The notes under the pieces are model-generated. The model had not been told where the DNA came from. It did no database searches and saw nothing but the letters and a program-made list of their open reading frames with translations. Both the position numbers and the translations under genes were made by a program. Positions 49,519 to 63,590 of a DNA stretch of 64,000 bases are shown here, piece by piece. Each line of letters starts with the position of its first letter. The first letter of the stretch is position 1. Origin of the DNA: Xiphophorus maculatus (Eukaryota; Chordata; Actinopteri; Cyprinodontiformes; Poeciliidae); assembly GCF_002775205.1 (NCBI RefSeq), contig NC_036456.1, forward strand, positions 10,381,463 to 10,445,462, read 5' to 3'.

Positions 49519-51755
49519 GTACACTCATGTGTCTCCACTCTGTCAGTGCCTGTCCACTCTGCTTATGCTGTGCACCAGCGACATGTACACCCTCATCAAC
49601 TATGTGGGCTTCATCAACTACCTCTTTTATGGAGTCACTGTCGCCGGGCAGATCGTCCTGCGAATTAAACAGCCCGACATGCACCGGCCGATCAAGGTGT
49701 GTTCACTTGTTCTGGGTTATTCTGTACTTCTACAAATCATCTTTTTTTATTCTTTAATAGCACATTAGCATTATAAATGGAATGTAACTTGTATACTATA
49801 CCAGAGTCACAAATTTCTGGTTGTCTTCATTTAGTTTTAAATGTGCTTCTGTAGTTCCTTGAAAGTGAAAAATATTTTTTAAAAATGGATGATAAAATAT
49901 TGTGTTCAAGTTCCCACATAGATGAAAAAGCAACAGCGGTCAAAAGGAAAAATACTATAAATAAAAAACAGGTCAGCTATAATTCAGACGACGGACAATT
50001 TAGTATGAAGCAGTGCCTTCGTCACATCTGCTCAATAGTCTGACACTTGGTCAGAATCAATAAATCAATCAATCAAATGTATTTGTGTAGCACATTTCAG
50101 CAACAACGCAGTTCAAAGTGCTTTATATGATAAAAACACACACACACAAAAATACAAAGTAGTAGAAGAACATACAGTAGAAGAACATACAGTGCAGTAG
50201 TAGAAGAACTATATGTTCTTCTACTACTGCACAGTTTTCAAGTGCAGTCGTTACATCTCATAATGTTGATTAATGTTTCATTTAAAATGTTTCAAAAGCA
50301 GCTCTAAGCAGGTGGGTTTTTAGTCTAGATTTAAAGGCACTCAGTGTTTCAGCTGTTTTACAATTTTCTGAAGTTTGTTCCAGATTTGTGGCGCATCGAA
50401 GCTGAAACTAAGCGAAATCTGTAGCCATAAATTCAGCGCTCAACGATTTCAAATGAGATGGATGTGTCTATAAAAATATATATATATTTATCCTTAGCTT
50501 AAAAATGTTTCGAAATTTTTTGACAGACTTCAAATAAAATAAAATATTTTCAAAAATAACTTAATAGAACATACTGTATAAAATCCATTTCTTGGAAAAA
50601 ATAAATAATAGTTGAACACACCTGTTATATGAGGATGCAATAGTATTTAGTTTTCTATGTGAATTTTAAAAATGTCCACGTTTTCCTCCCTTTAGATCAG
50701 CCTGATATGGCCGGTCATTTACCTCGTCTTCTGGGCCTTCCTGCTCATCTTCTCCTTGTACTCGGAGCCCGTCGTGTGCGGCATCGGGCTCGCCATCATG
50801 CTCACTGGAGTTCCTGTCTACTTCCTGGGGGTCTACTGGGAGAACAAACCGCAGTGCTTTGATACCTTCGTTGGTAAGTGAGATCTTCACAAAGAAACTT
50901 TTAGATGGGACTAAACCCTCCTGTTTCAGATCGGTTTGAACCAACCAAATTATTTTTATTTGCTGAATGGCAGAATGAAAAAGAGTGGAAGCGTCTCGAG
51001 AATTTTTATTGCTTTCTTCAAATTCAATTTACAAAATTGCTGTTTCAGAAGCCTGCAGGTGCCACATTATTATTCTGGGTTTTTTTTTTAAATTATGGAC
51101 AAATTTGAGAATGGTTCCCCAAAGTTGAATGGGGTTTGGTGTGAAATCAACCCGAGAATGACAATAAACAAAAGTAAAGATGCTGGTTGAAGCTGGGGGG
51201 GAAAAAAATCTCATTATTCACTTATACCAAGATGAGCTTCAAGGCCACTCATTAAGGAAGAAGCCATTACTTCCAAACAAGCTTCAAAATCCTTATTACA
51301 GTTTACTAATCCACTCAGAGACAAAGAGCGTCATTCTTGCAGTCGAGTGCTGTTGTCCGATGAAGCTAAAACATAGGTGTTTGGCCATAATCATAATTGT
51401 CACATTTGAAGGAAACGGGGAGAAGTCTCGTTTTAAACTCAGCATATTTCTGATGGTCTGACACCCTGAGGCTCATGTCCTAGCATAAACAAAGAGCTTC
51501 TTGCTAGTTTCATCCCTCTGTGAGGCCATTTACATCGACACAGGCATTGCTTTCACCTGCTCGCCTCTTCATCTTCTTCTTGCTCCTCTTCTTCCAGACA
51601 AAATGACGTACATGGGCCAGAAGATGTGCGTGGTTGTTTATCCGGCCGAGACCGGTGGCAGCAGCGGAGGCGACGAGGAGGGGGAGGAGATGAAGGAGGC
51701 GAAGTCTCCTCTCTCCGTGGAGGACGGAGACGACCACAAAGCACCGGAGTGTTGA
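30070..51755 (+). CDS. slc7a8: SLC7A8 / LAT2, L-type amino acid transporter 2 (11 coding exons, 525 aa)
   Basis: This is the light chain of a heteromeric plasma-membrane exchanger of neutral amino acids, which pairs with SLC3A2 (4F2hc). Coding exons: 30070-30199, 36009-36213, 40133-40284, 45632-45757, 47682-47835, 48105-48228, 48368-48471, 49323-49419, 49547-49696, 50696-50873 and 51598-51755. All have GT-AG borders and join in frame to 525 codons plus TGA (human LAT2 is 535). The APC-family fold with about 12 membrane spans is visible. The TM1 GSG bend is at residues 48-50, and N127 in YPTNQAV corresponds to the LAT2 substrate-pocket Asn134. C147 in PTCFPPE corresponds to Cys154, which bonds to 4F2hc. 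F236 in GSFAYGGW corresponds to the gating Phe243. [10 protein letters not shown] and [15 protein letters not shown] identify LAT2 rather than LAT1. The cytosolic tails are variable, and the acidic Gly/Ser/Glu-rich C-terminus ends in PEC. Confidence 0.97.
30375..30445. repeat. (TCAC/TCGC)n tetranucleotide array
   Basis: About 70 bases of tandem CTCA and CTCG tetramers in slc7a8 intron 1, about 175 bases after the exon 1 donor. Confidence 0.95.
30600..30730 (-). mobile_element. Tc1-family fragment (reverse orientation)
   Basis: The plus strand reads 'cagcatggtactgccacctcccag', then 'ttcagggtgatgtgctttgtttgttttccaccac'. This is the reverse of the Tc1 catalytic region, heavily decayed. Confidence 0.6.
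31030..31320. mobile_element. Fold-back MITE relative (rearranged copy)
   Basis: It contains 'gcaaatatcttagcacacttgaaatgagacaaaaccaacttacaagtaac' and, at the right, 'cttatttcaagtgtactaagatatttg...acttggtaa...gtttttacagtg'. These are the two ends of the palindromic MITE seen at 18,340-18,754. The centre is shortened. Confidence 0.75.
31325..31460 (-). mobile_element. Tc1-family fragment (reverse orientation)
   Basis: The phrase 'catgatttgtttgctggcttcgttgaggccgcttgttcactaagattctcgaacaaacctttgagacgttcacagcacagctg' is the reverse complement of the Tc1 region around the transposase start codon. Confidence 0.65.
32605..32725. repeat. Interspersed repeat fragment related to 12,100-12,290
   Basis: 'ggatctgactagaaaaatcacattttagac', 'aatcagacctgggtcatatttagac' and 'gactttttgccactttttcctacagtgaacc' resemble the teleost MITE seen in the svep1 upstream region. 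Confidence 0.4.
33165..33242. mobile_element. hAT-like repeat end
   Basis: 'gtggcccac...gtgggccggatttggcctgcgggcctcgagtttggcacacgtg' is the familiar end of a vertebrate hAT-type non-autonomous element. Confidence 0.55.
36885..37018 (+). repeat. LINE-like 3' tail (copy 2)
   Basis: It ends 'gtaaagcactttgaaatgccttgctgctgaaatgtgctatacaaataaaatttgattgattgattc'. The terminal TGATTGATTGATT simple repeat is typical of a non-LTR retrotransposon 3' end. It has no reverse-transcriptase part. Confidence 0.65.
38270..38350 (+). mobile_element. Tc1-family fragment
   Basis: 'agtttcagctttcagcaggacaacaaacctgaatataaagccagaaacacagtggaggcatctagattgaagca' corresponds to the Tc1 FQQDN-PKHKA catalytic segment, degraded. 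Confidence 0.65.
44998..45115 (+). mobile_element. Tc1-like transposon fragment
   Basis: 'gtaaaactcttctgggactttaactggaactgtgtcctctggtctgatgaggctaaaatttcc' encodes a decayed WSDE-K catalytic stretch of Tc1 transposase. Confidence 0.55.
45270..45352 (+). repeat. Interspersed repeat, truncated copy B
   Basis: 'caaatttcctgtcaactttaaacattttttaactcaaaaac' followed by 'gcttagcaggttttctgggggaaat' matches one end of the repeat at 56,485-56,775 (reverse) and 26,870-27,095. Confidence 0.65.
45758..47681 (+). other. slc7a8: slc7a8 intron 4
   Basis: A 1.9-kb intron largely composed of pieces of one decayed Tc1 element (46,110-47,270). No other feature was recognised. Confidence 0.8.
46110..47270 (+). 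mobile_element. Degenerate near-full-length Tc1-family element in pieces
   Basis: Tc1 landmarks occur in order. The left terminal region is 'aaaagattcacacctctttaactttccatattttcatatg' (46,128 on). The transposase interior is 'gtggaagaacttgttctactcagataaaa' and 'cacggtggtggcagcatcatgctg' (46,565-46,695). The right end is 'acagtggttctacaaagtattgacttttagg...cccataaaatcccactgaggcactttgaggtttgtgg' (47,117-47,250). Unrelated DNA, including a hAT-like stretch near 46,305-46,400, intervenes. The DDE region is destroyed. Confidence 0.7.
48286..48303 (-). promoter_or_regulatory. CTCF-like motif in slc7a8 intron 6
   Basis: The plus strand GTCGCCCTCTAGTGACG is the reverse complement of CGTCACTAGAGGGCGAC, matching the CTCF core CASYAGRKGGCR. 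It is a weak prediction, as such motifs also arise from repeats. Confidence 0.3.
48472..49322 (+). other. slc7a8: slc7a8 intron 7 with Tc1-like remnant
   Basis: This intron contains 'gatttggagtggcctagtcaaagtgtggagttaaatccagctt' (about 49,049-49,091), which encodes a decayed EWPSQSPELNP-type stretch of a Tc1-like transposase. It is followed by 'gcagttcatgctcagaaaccctt'. The surrounding 48,890-49,135 probably belongs to the same remnant. Confidence 0.6.
49697..50695 (+). other. slc7a8: slc7a8 intron 9 with LINE tail
   Basis: An intron of about 1 kb, AT-rich, that carries the reverse LINE-like tail at 50,055-50,420 and otherwise nothing recognised. Confidence 0.75.
50055..50420 (-). repeat. LINE-like 3' region (copy 3, longest)
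   Basis: On the plus strand it starts with ATCAATAAATCAATCAATCAA (reverse of a TTGATTGATT tail). Next comes 'gtatttgtgtagcacatttcagcaacaacg...agttcaaagtgctttat', then body sequence including 'aagcagctctaagcaggtgggtttttagtctagatttaaagg' and 'tctgaagtttgttccagatttgtgg'. The tail matches the copies at 3,368 and 36,885. A small internal inverted repeat, 'agtagtagaagaac' and 'gttcttctactact', flanks 50,196-50,230. Confidence 0.65.
50874..51597 (+). other. slc7a8: slc7a8 intron 10
   Basis: A 0.7-kb intron. 'caagatgagcttcaaggccactca' through 'tgttgtccgatgaagctaaaacataggtgtttggccataatcataattg' (51,228-51,400) resembles a decayed Tc1-like transposase region. No other feature. Confidence 0.6.
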
Positions 51756-52611
51756 ATCTGAGTTGTTGTTTTTTTATTATTAGCTGGTCCCTTAAGAAAA
51801 AGAAAAGAGAAAGAAAAATGCAGACAGACACGCCAACATGGGTTCGCTCTACAAGTGCAGACACAATCCGATTGATTTCTCCAAGTGTCTTTTTAATCAG
51901 TAATGATCTGAACCAAATATCAACACTTCAGCCGGGTGAGGTCCATCAGAAGTGCAATAAAGACGGGTTAGCACCTTCCGGTTCCTCAGTCCTCACATCA
52001 ACATCGACATTTTTAACCTTTTACATTTTTTTTTTTATTATTATTATTATTATTTCCAGAGACTCTTACTGAACTGTGATGGACGTTTGTCTTTTTGGTT
52101 TATCCTTTGTCACTTTTGTAAATTTCGCTTCGCGTCACATTCATCACAACAAAGCTGCATTCTTGATTTTCAACCACACAGAAGATCCAGTTCAGATCAT
52201 TTCGTGTTGTTTGATTATCGATTTATGGTTTACTTTTAAAGTGACTCAATGATGCCTCTTTTTTTTCATATTTGTTAATATCGCTCTTAAAATTATTCTT
52301 ATTGTCCAATCATCTTTGATATTTTCTACCATCTAAACTTAATTAAATTTTTTTGGTGTTCTGTTTCTCTAACATTCATCTCACCTAATTTTTATTCCTC
52401 CAACTGCAGATTTATCTTGATTGTAAAGTCGATGTGGAATTGGTTGTTGTGGTGGCAAAAAGTGCACAAATTTTATTACCTGCCTTAATCAGAATTACGG
52501 TATTGTGCGCTTTAGTGCAATTGTAGTTGTGTTTTGACAGATGTGGAAAGATTATCATAGCTTTTTTTCTCTCTCTTTCATCAAATTTTCTACATAAAAG
52601 TGACACTAAGC

Positions 52612-52835
52612 CAGGGGTGGGCAATCCTGGTCCTCGAGGGCCGGTGTCCTGCAACTCTTAGATGTCTCTCTGGTCCAACATGCTTGAATCCAACAGCTGA
52701 ATCACCTCCTAAGTGCAGTCAGGTTCTCCAGAGTCCTGCTAATGACCTCATTATTTGACTCAGGTGTGATGAAGTAGAGATACATCTAAAAGTTGCAGGA
52801 GACCGGCCCTCAAGGCCTGGAGTTGCCCACCCCTG
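52612..52835. mobile_element. hAT-type MITE inside the slc7a8 3' UTR
   Basis: Terminal inverted repeats start CAGGGGTGGGCAATCCTGG and end GTTGCCCACCCCTG. The left flank CACTAAGC and right flank GACTAAGC form a nearly perfect 8-base target-site duplication, the hAT signature. The interior (GTCCTCGAGGGCCGGTGTCC, then 'tgcttgaatccaac') matches the abundant vertebrate 'caggggtgggcaatcctggtcc' family. It is non-coding. Confidence 0.9.
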
Positions 52836-53504
52836 CGACTAAGCACATAAAGTATTTGTTTTTATGTACCTGCAGAGAGAAGAAAGAAGTCATAATAAGT
52901 GCAAATCACTCTGAAAGTGTTTTTTATCGTTTACATCTGTGTTTTAATTCCCTTAAATGCACAAGTGAGAGCTTTACACGTAATTATTGCTTTTCCAGCT
53001 CAGTTAGCTACAGGAATCTTTTTGTAGCTAAGACTCCAGCAAAACCCAAAGCATTCTCGCCATCAATGATCTCCCATAGGTTTCTCTGTTTATCCAGTAT
53101 GCTGTATTTTAAAGGAAACTACACCGCTGCACACACGGAGACTAATTATTCTGTTTGATTTTTGTCTCAGGGCATCTCCACATACACTGCCAAAAGAAGA
53201 AAAAAAAAGTTCACCATGTCTGAATTTAATCCAGTTTAATTATGCTCTGAGCCTTTGCTTTTTATTTATTTTTTAAAGATTTTTTGATCCTACGAAGAGA
53301 TGGAAAGTGCTAAAAGAAAATAAAAAATGAGATGATAGAATCAAAACGTTCGGTTAGTAGTGTATATGATTTGATCTTGTTAAACTGTAAGGGTTGCAGT
53401 GTTGCAGTCTTTTTACAACAGAGTGTATTTTCATTGTCCTGTACGGTTATTGTACATTTATAGTATATGAAGTTGTCACAGACTGTATCATGATGTCCCT
53501 TAGT

Positions 53505-53510
53505 AATAAA
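53505..53510 (+). terminator. slc7a8: Polyadenylation signal AATAAA (slc7a8)
   Basis: A canonical AATAAA followed within about 60 bases by GT/T-rich sequence (TTGTAGTTGAAG), at the end of the presumed slc7a8 3' UTR. Confidence 0.55.
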
Positions 53511-53762
53511 AACCACTGATTAATGTTTAGACTTGTAGTTGAAGCTCGCTTCTTTATACCTAGCCCACGTTGCTGTGGCAACCTTATTATTTGGTTTAAA
53601 TATGTCACTTTGCTTCTTCGTTAAGTCATGCCTCTATTTTAACAGCTGCACATCAGCTTATTAATCTAAATTAATCTGTAGAAGGATGGAGACAAAGAGT
53701 CATACCTATTTTCAAATCTCATCGTTTAATTTCATTCATAATCACACTTCCTTCACATACTC

Positions 53763-53910
53763 TGCAAAAACACAAAATATTAACAGGCATTTTTGGTCTA
53801 GTTTCGAGTGCAAATACCTTGGTACATTTGAAACAAGACAAAACTAACTTACAAGTAACTTTCCAGCACAATATATGAGCTTTTTAAAAGTAATTTTAGT
53901 TTTTGCAGCG
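53763..53910. mobile_element. Fold-back MITE, mostly one arm
   Basis: CTGCAAAAACACAAAAT, then 'catttttggtctagtttcgagtgcaaataccttggtacatttgaaacaagacaaaactaacttacaagtaac', ends in 'gtttttgcag'. It has the same ends as the palindromic element at 18,340-18,754 with the middle deleted. Confidence 0.75.
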
Positions 53911-54574
53911 TCGTCTAAATACTCAAAAATACAGGGTATTTAGTACATACTCTTTATGTTTTAAGTCTGCTTGTGTTTTGTTAACAGATTTGACTCCACA
54001 CATTATCTCATGCAGAAATGAGGCCTGAAAACATTCCTTGCTCAAAAAGTCAAATGCTGCAACTTTACTTGTCGAGACAATCTAAATGGTGCGAGCTGTA
54101 AACACAAAGATAAAACCTCGTTTCTCCTCACCTCTGAGTAATGTTGATCGTTGCTCCCTGATAAGCTGCAACCTTCATTTCTGTGGAACAACACAAAGTG
54201 TCAGCGTGGCGCAATAGCTACCAGCTTTTACAGACAGGCCGTTCTGTTGTTTCGAGTACATCCTATTACATAGCACTGTGACAACAATGTTATTGCTCCG
54301 TATGCAAAGTTCTCTAACTTTTGATGTCTCTTGTCATTTGCAGTCTGGCTTCCATGGTGAAAAATGTCTCTCAAATATTCCGTCTTATAATGTAAAATGT
54401 ACATAACAGTGGTCAATGTTTGACAAGAATAAAAAATATACACAAGTGGCTCCAAGTTTTGACGTCTTTGTGTCCGATCGAGAGCGGTCTGCATGACGTG
54501 GCCGATTTCCAAGTTCTAGTTTGAGGCTTCCACATCAGTACAGATCACAAATTAAAGCTGACACGGTGAGCCAA

Positions 54575-54675
54575 CATCAGAGTCTGACCTCACAGATGGA
54601 TGCACTTCTGGTCAAACATTCCCGTAAACACACTCCTAAATCTAATGGAAAGCCTTTTCAGAACGACAACAGACT
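54575..54675 (+). mobile_element. Tc1-like C-terminal scrap
   Basis: 'agtctgacctcacagatgg...gcacttctggtcaaacattcccgtaaacacactcctaaatctaatggaaagccttttcag' is the C-terminal coding end of the same Tc1 subfamily as the remnant at 2,790-3,275. Confidence 0.65.
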
Positions 54676-54741
54676 CAGCTGGAATTCCTCAAAAATGTGT
54701 TTTAGAAAAATATACAGGAATTGATTTTGATAATGCCATTT

Positions 54742-54770
54742 GTATATATATATATATATATATATATATA
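54742..54770. repeat. (TA)n array, left of palindrome
   Basis: About 29 bases of alternating TA directly abut the left end of the palindromic element. Confidence 0.95.
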
Positions 54771-54843
54771 CTGCTCAAAAAAATAAAGGGAACACTTTAA
54801 GTGTTAAATACCTGTTTAAGTGTTCCCTTTATTTTTTTGAGCA

Positions 54844-54844
<1 letters not shown>
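54771..54844. mobile_element. 74-bp palindromic mini-element with 26-bp perfect inverted repeats
   Basis: 54,771-54,796 (starting CTGCTCAAAAAAATAAAGGG) is the exact reverse complement of 54,819-54,844, with a 22-base loop. The ends match a common teleost terminal repeat (CTGCTCAAAAAAATAAAGGGAA). The element sits between two (TA)n arrays, consistent with TA target choice of mariner/Tc1-type transposition or with array growth from the duplicated TA. The superfamily is uncertain. Confidence 0.85.

Positions 54845-54884
<40 letters not shown>
54845..54884. repeat. (TA)n array, right of palindrome
   Basis: After TG, about 38 bases of alternating TA follow the right end of the palindromic element. 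Confidence 0.95.
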
Positions 54885-54887
<3 letters not shown>

Positions 54888-55320
54888 CTAAGGTATAGTA
54901 AGCTATGCTTTTTTCAGTCTAGGTTTTGTGTTCTTGTTACTGACAGTAATTTAATTTTCATCTATTTCTGTACCAGTCTTGTTTATTTTCTTTGCCTTTG
55001 TTTGCTTTTTTTTTTTTGACACATGTATGGAAAGGTTAAAAAGTACCAAAGTAAACTAAACTGAAGTTGTTATAGCTGTGAAAAGCGAACAAACATCATA
55101 CTAAACTCTATAGATGCAGAACAAAATGTGACCTAAGATTATTTGTGAAGGCAATTACCCTGTACTTTCAGCAATACAGCATATGTCACATGACAGAAAG
55201 TGGCTACCTTTTCAACAGCTTCTTACATCTCAGCTCCATCTGACTGGACCTGGCTGAGTCAGATCAACCGTTGCTTTCTCTGTAAATCCTCTAATGTTTT
55301 AACACAGGGCAGTGAAACAC

Positions 55321-56194
55321 GAGGCCTTCACAGAATCTGTTTTATTTCACAAAGTCATACGTTTGAAAGGACACTGAACACAAGCACAGGGTAGTACAGG
55401 TGCTGACACAGCGATAAGAAAAGTAAACAAACTACTTCTTCATGAATCGGAGTAAGTTCAAATTATCCATGAACATGTTAAATCAATCTGTCACGCAGGT
55501 GGAAAAAAAAAAAAAAAGCCATGAGGTTCATGATAGTCGCGCCGACTCTTGACCATCATGGTAATGTTCTTTACTTGCCCTTTTCTCCATTATAAGAGAA
55601 AAATACGTGTTCTGCAGAGTATTTTTGTTCTGAAACAGAACTAGACAAAGCAAGAATAAGATTGTCTGAAGTGGATAAAGACAAAAAAAAAAAGTTGAAC
55701 CAAACCCAACAATGGCTCCTGTGTAGCCTAGGGTTAGTCGTGTTATTAAAGCTAGTCTTCTCACACTTACTCTGCTACATCAATGCTTCATAAGAGCTCA
55801 GTCAAACCCTGTGCGATACTTTGTGACAATCTAACTCTACAAGGATTGACATCCCTTATCCAGCTTTAAATTACAGTCGTCTCATTAATTTCAGGCGTAG
55901 CAGACATCTTCTGCTCCATCACAAACATTACTTGCACAGAGTGACAAAAGGACGACTGAATAGTGTTTTTTTTTCTTAATAGCTAATCAGTCAAGTGTTA
56001 ATCCAAAGCTAAAGAATTTATCATCTGCGCACACGGCTTTGGCAACAAAACACACGAAAGGCTGTGAGGAGCTAGAGATGGAAAGCAGAAACTGGTTCGA
56101 CTTCAGTGTCACTAGGTGATTGTGCGACCGCTTCCAGTAGCGCTGTGATCTTTGAAGGCGTCGTGTCAGTTTGAGCTTGTTGTTGCACCAGAGG
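55321..56194 (-). other. nedd8: nedd8 3' UTR (probable)
   Basis: A stretch without exon borders on the minus strand from the nedd8 stop to the first canonical AATAAA (plus strand TTTATT at 55,341-55,346), giving a 3' UTR of about 0.85 kb. The end point is inferred from the signal alone. Confidence 0.45.
55341..55346 (-). terminator. nedd8: Polyadenylation signal AATAAA (nedd8, probable)
   Basis: AATAAA on the minus strand, the first canonical signal downstream of the nedd8 stop codon. Confidence 0.45.
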
Positions 56195-57734
<1,540 letters not shown>

Positions 57735-58316
57735 CTTTGTTGGATGATTTTTGGAATAAATATACACAGATGTAATAATTTAGCGAGCAGTCTGCTAACA
57801 GGATTTATTGTTTAACCTGCTATGGCTGTAAATAAAAAAATATTTTTCAGCTTCTGTATCGGAGAATAATTGTTCTAGAAATCCAGTGGTTGTTTCCTGT
57901 GTGTTTTTTTAATTAAATCCCCCGCCACCGCTTGTGAGAGCAACACTGTTCCGCTTCACTTACTATTCGTTTTATTTGTTTTATAATTAAAAAAAAATCA
58001 ACACCGCTGCAAAGCGATGTACATATATGTCGCTGGCATTCACGCAAATACCCTACGAAGAAAAGCAAAAATTTGATTTGTTTTCTAACTGCCTTAAGAC
58101 GCATTTACGACATCAGTGCGGCGGGACGTAAAGCGACTGTCGCGTTTGTAGTTCTTACCCGGATGTAACCTTCGAGAGGACGCCGTCTAAAAACTACAGC
58201 GCGGCAGAGCAGCCTGCGTCCGCCGCTGTAAAACCTCCCTGACAGCGGCGAGAGGAAGTGGGGAGGCGGTGCAGACGACTTTTATAACATCCTATCTGAC
58301 TTTTCTAACGGTAAAC
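57735..58316. promoter_or_regulatory. Putative bidirectional nedd8/gmpr2 promoter
   Basis: The two housekeeping genes start in opposite directions about 1 kb apart by ATG. The interval contains a CpG-rich core (about 58,110-58,270: GTGCGGCGGGACG, CGACTGTCGCG, GCGCGGCAG, TCCGCCGC) and no TATA box. It also has an ETS-like CCGGATGT (58,159-58,166). A GT donor at 58,311-58,312 (AACG|GTAAAC) is the likely end of a non-coding first gmpr2 exon, and the acceptor TTTCAG (58,711-58,716) opens the exon with the gmpr2 ATG. Confidence 0.6.
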
Positions 58317-58759
58317 GCTTTCTTCTACTAAATGTGTCGCATTTTGTTGTGTAATATCCACCCTGTTCTTATGCAACTGCTGTTTGTCCTAGTAAAGTAG
58401 CGGGAGTTGTGAGGGTGTACACTGATGTAACCTTGAATCTTGACAAGAGGTTGCCCTGTCTGCACGCTCTGACATGTGGAATCAGCTAGCATGCTTTAGT
58501 TACATGTTACAAAACTCTCTCTCTCTTCCCCCCCCCCAAAAGAAGCCATGCTTATCTGTAATATTTTTGAAGTCCTTAAAACGTAAATCGGCTTTTCCGA
58601 CCTTCCTGTGAATATGTAAAAGTTGAATGATGCAGAAGATGTGTAGGAAATGAGAGAAAAAGAACACCAAAAAAAACCGCGGCTCCGTCTTGATAACTGA
58701 TCTCTGTCTCTTTCAGTGTCTCCTGCTTTAATCTTTAGCCTACATCCCGTTTCTCCACC

Positions 58760-62762
<4,003 letters not shown>

Positions 62763-63590
62763 ACGTCCACCTCCGCCTTCTGATTCTGATTCGCTCCCTG
62801 ACATTCCAGATTCCAGTGTTTTGTGTATGTAGAAACGCAACTGAGCTGATAGAAAGCACTTATAAAATACTGTCCTTCTTTTGCTTGTTTTTAATCCAGG
62901 TTTTCATTTTTAGAAAAGCTTTCCACATGCATCGTTCTCTTTAGTCGTTTCAGGAGTCACGCTTCGCTAAAAAACTAGAGCTTTTATTCCTCAGCTTATC
63001 ATTCCAAAGCAAAAATGCTTCACTGTAGTTTCTTAGATTTATGCAACATTTAGTATTTTCATGAACAATAAGCCTGTCATCTCTTCACTGTGTTCTGCTG
63101 CAAGCCTTTGTCCCCAACTTAAGATTTCAAAGCAAATGTCTTAATGCCTATTTTAAAAGATCTTATATTATATGCAAATATTTTAGCAAATTAGAAAAAA
63201 AACTATTTTTAGAAGCTCAATCATTCCCGTTTTGTATTGCACTTTAAAAAGGCTTTTTTGTATGTTGATTGTAATATTAGTGGACCAATAATGCAATATA
63301 TTAAAAAAGTGTTAAATTAGGAGCAGAGGTACCAATTAATACAAATATATTTCCAGTTCATTTACCAACATTTTTATTTATTATAGGCTTCATAATAAGA
63401 GATCATTTTTAGGAATTTAGTTTTCAAAGACTTTCGACATCACCTTTACACAGTTCATGTAATTATGATTATTTTTAATCTGTTGTCATCTTTTTCTCTG
63501 TTATACATAACCATGGTGTTTTAAATTTGTTGCCAAGTCCTTAAACCCGCCTGGTATTTCGAGTCAATAAACCATTTCACGTTTCAGCAT
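62763..63590 (+). other. gmpr2: gmpr2 3' UTR (probable)
   Basis: An AU-rich stretch without exon borders from the TAA to the AATAAA at 63,566-63,571, about 0.8 kb. The end is inferred from the poly(A) signal. Confidence 0.55.
63566..63571 (+). terminator. gmpr2: Polyadenylation signal AATAAA (gmpr2)
   Basis: A canonical AATAAA followed within 20-30 bases by T/G-rich sequence (CACGTTTCAGCATTTCTCTGG). Confidence 0.6.

Larger units (their letters stand above)
51756..53530 (+). other. slc7a8: slc7a8 3' UTR
   Basis: The DNA from the TGA to a canonical AATAAA at 53,505-53,510 has no intron-like borders and is AU-rich, as expected of a long 3' UTR of about 1.75 kb. It includes a hAT-type MITE (52,612-52,835). 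The true end of the transcript is inferred from the poly(A) signal only; earlier, weaker signals could also be used. Confidence 0.55.
53531..55320. other. Intergenic region between convergent slc7a8 and nedd8
   Basis: Between the two 3' ends lie a fold-back MITE arm, a Tc1-like scrap, and a short palindromic element between two (TA)n arrays (listed separately). No gene was recognised. Confidence 0.6.

Noticed and set aside
30070..51755. Assignment as SLC7A5 (LAT1) instead of SLC7A8 (LAT2)
   Set aside because: The Asn in YPTNQAV and the near-identity of exons 3, 4 and 7 to LAT2 argue against LAT1.
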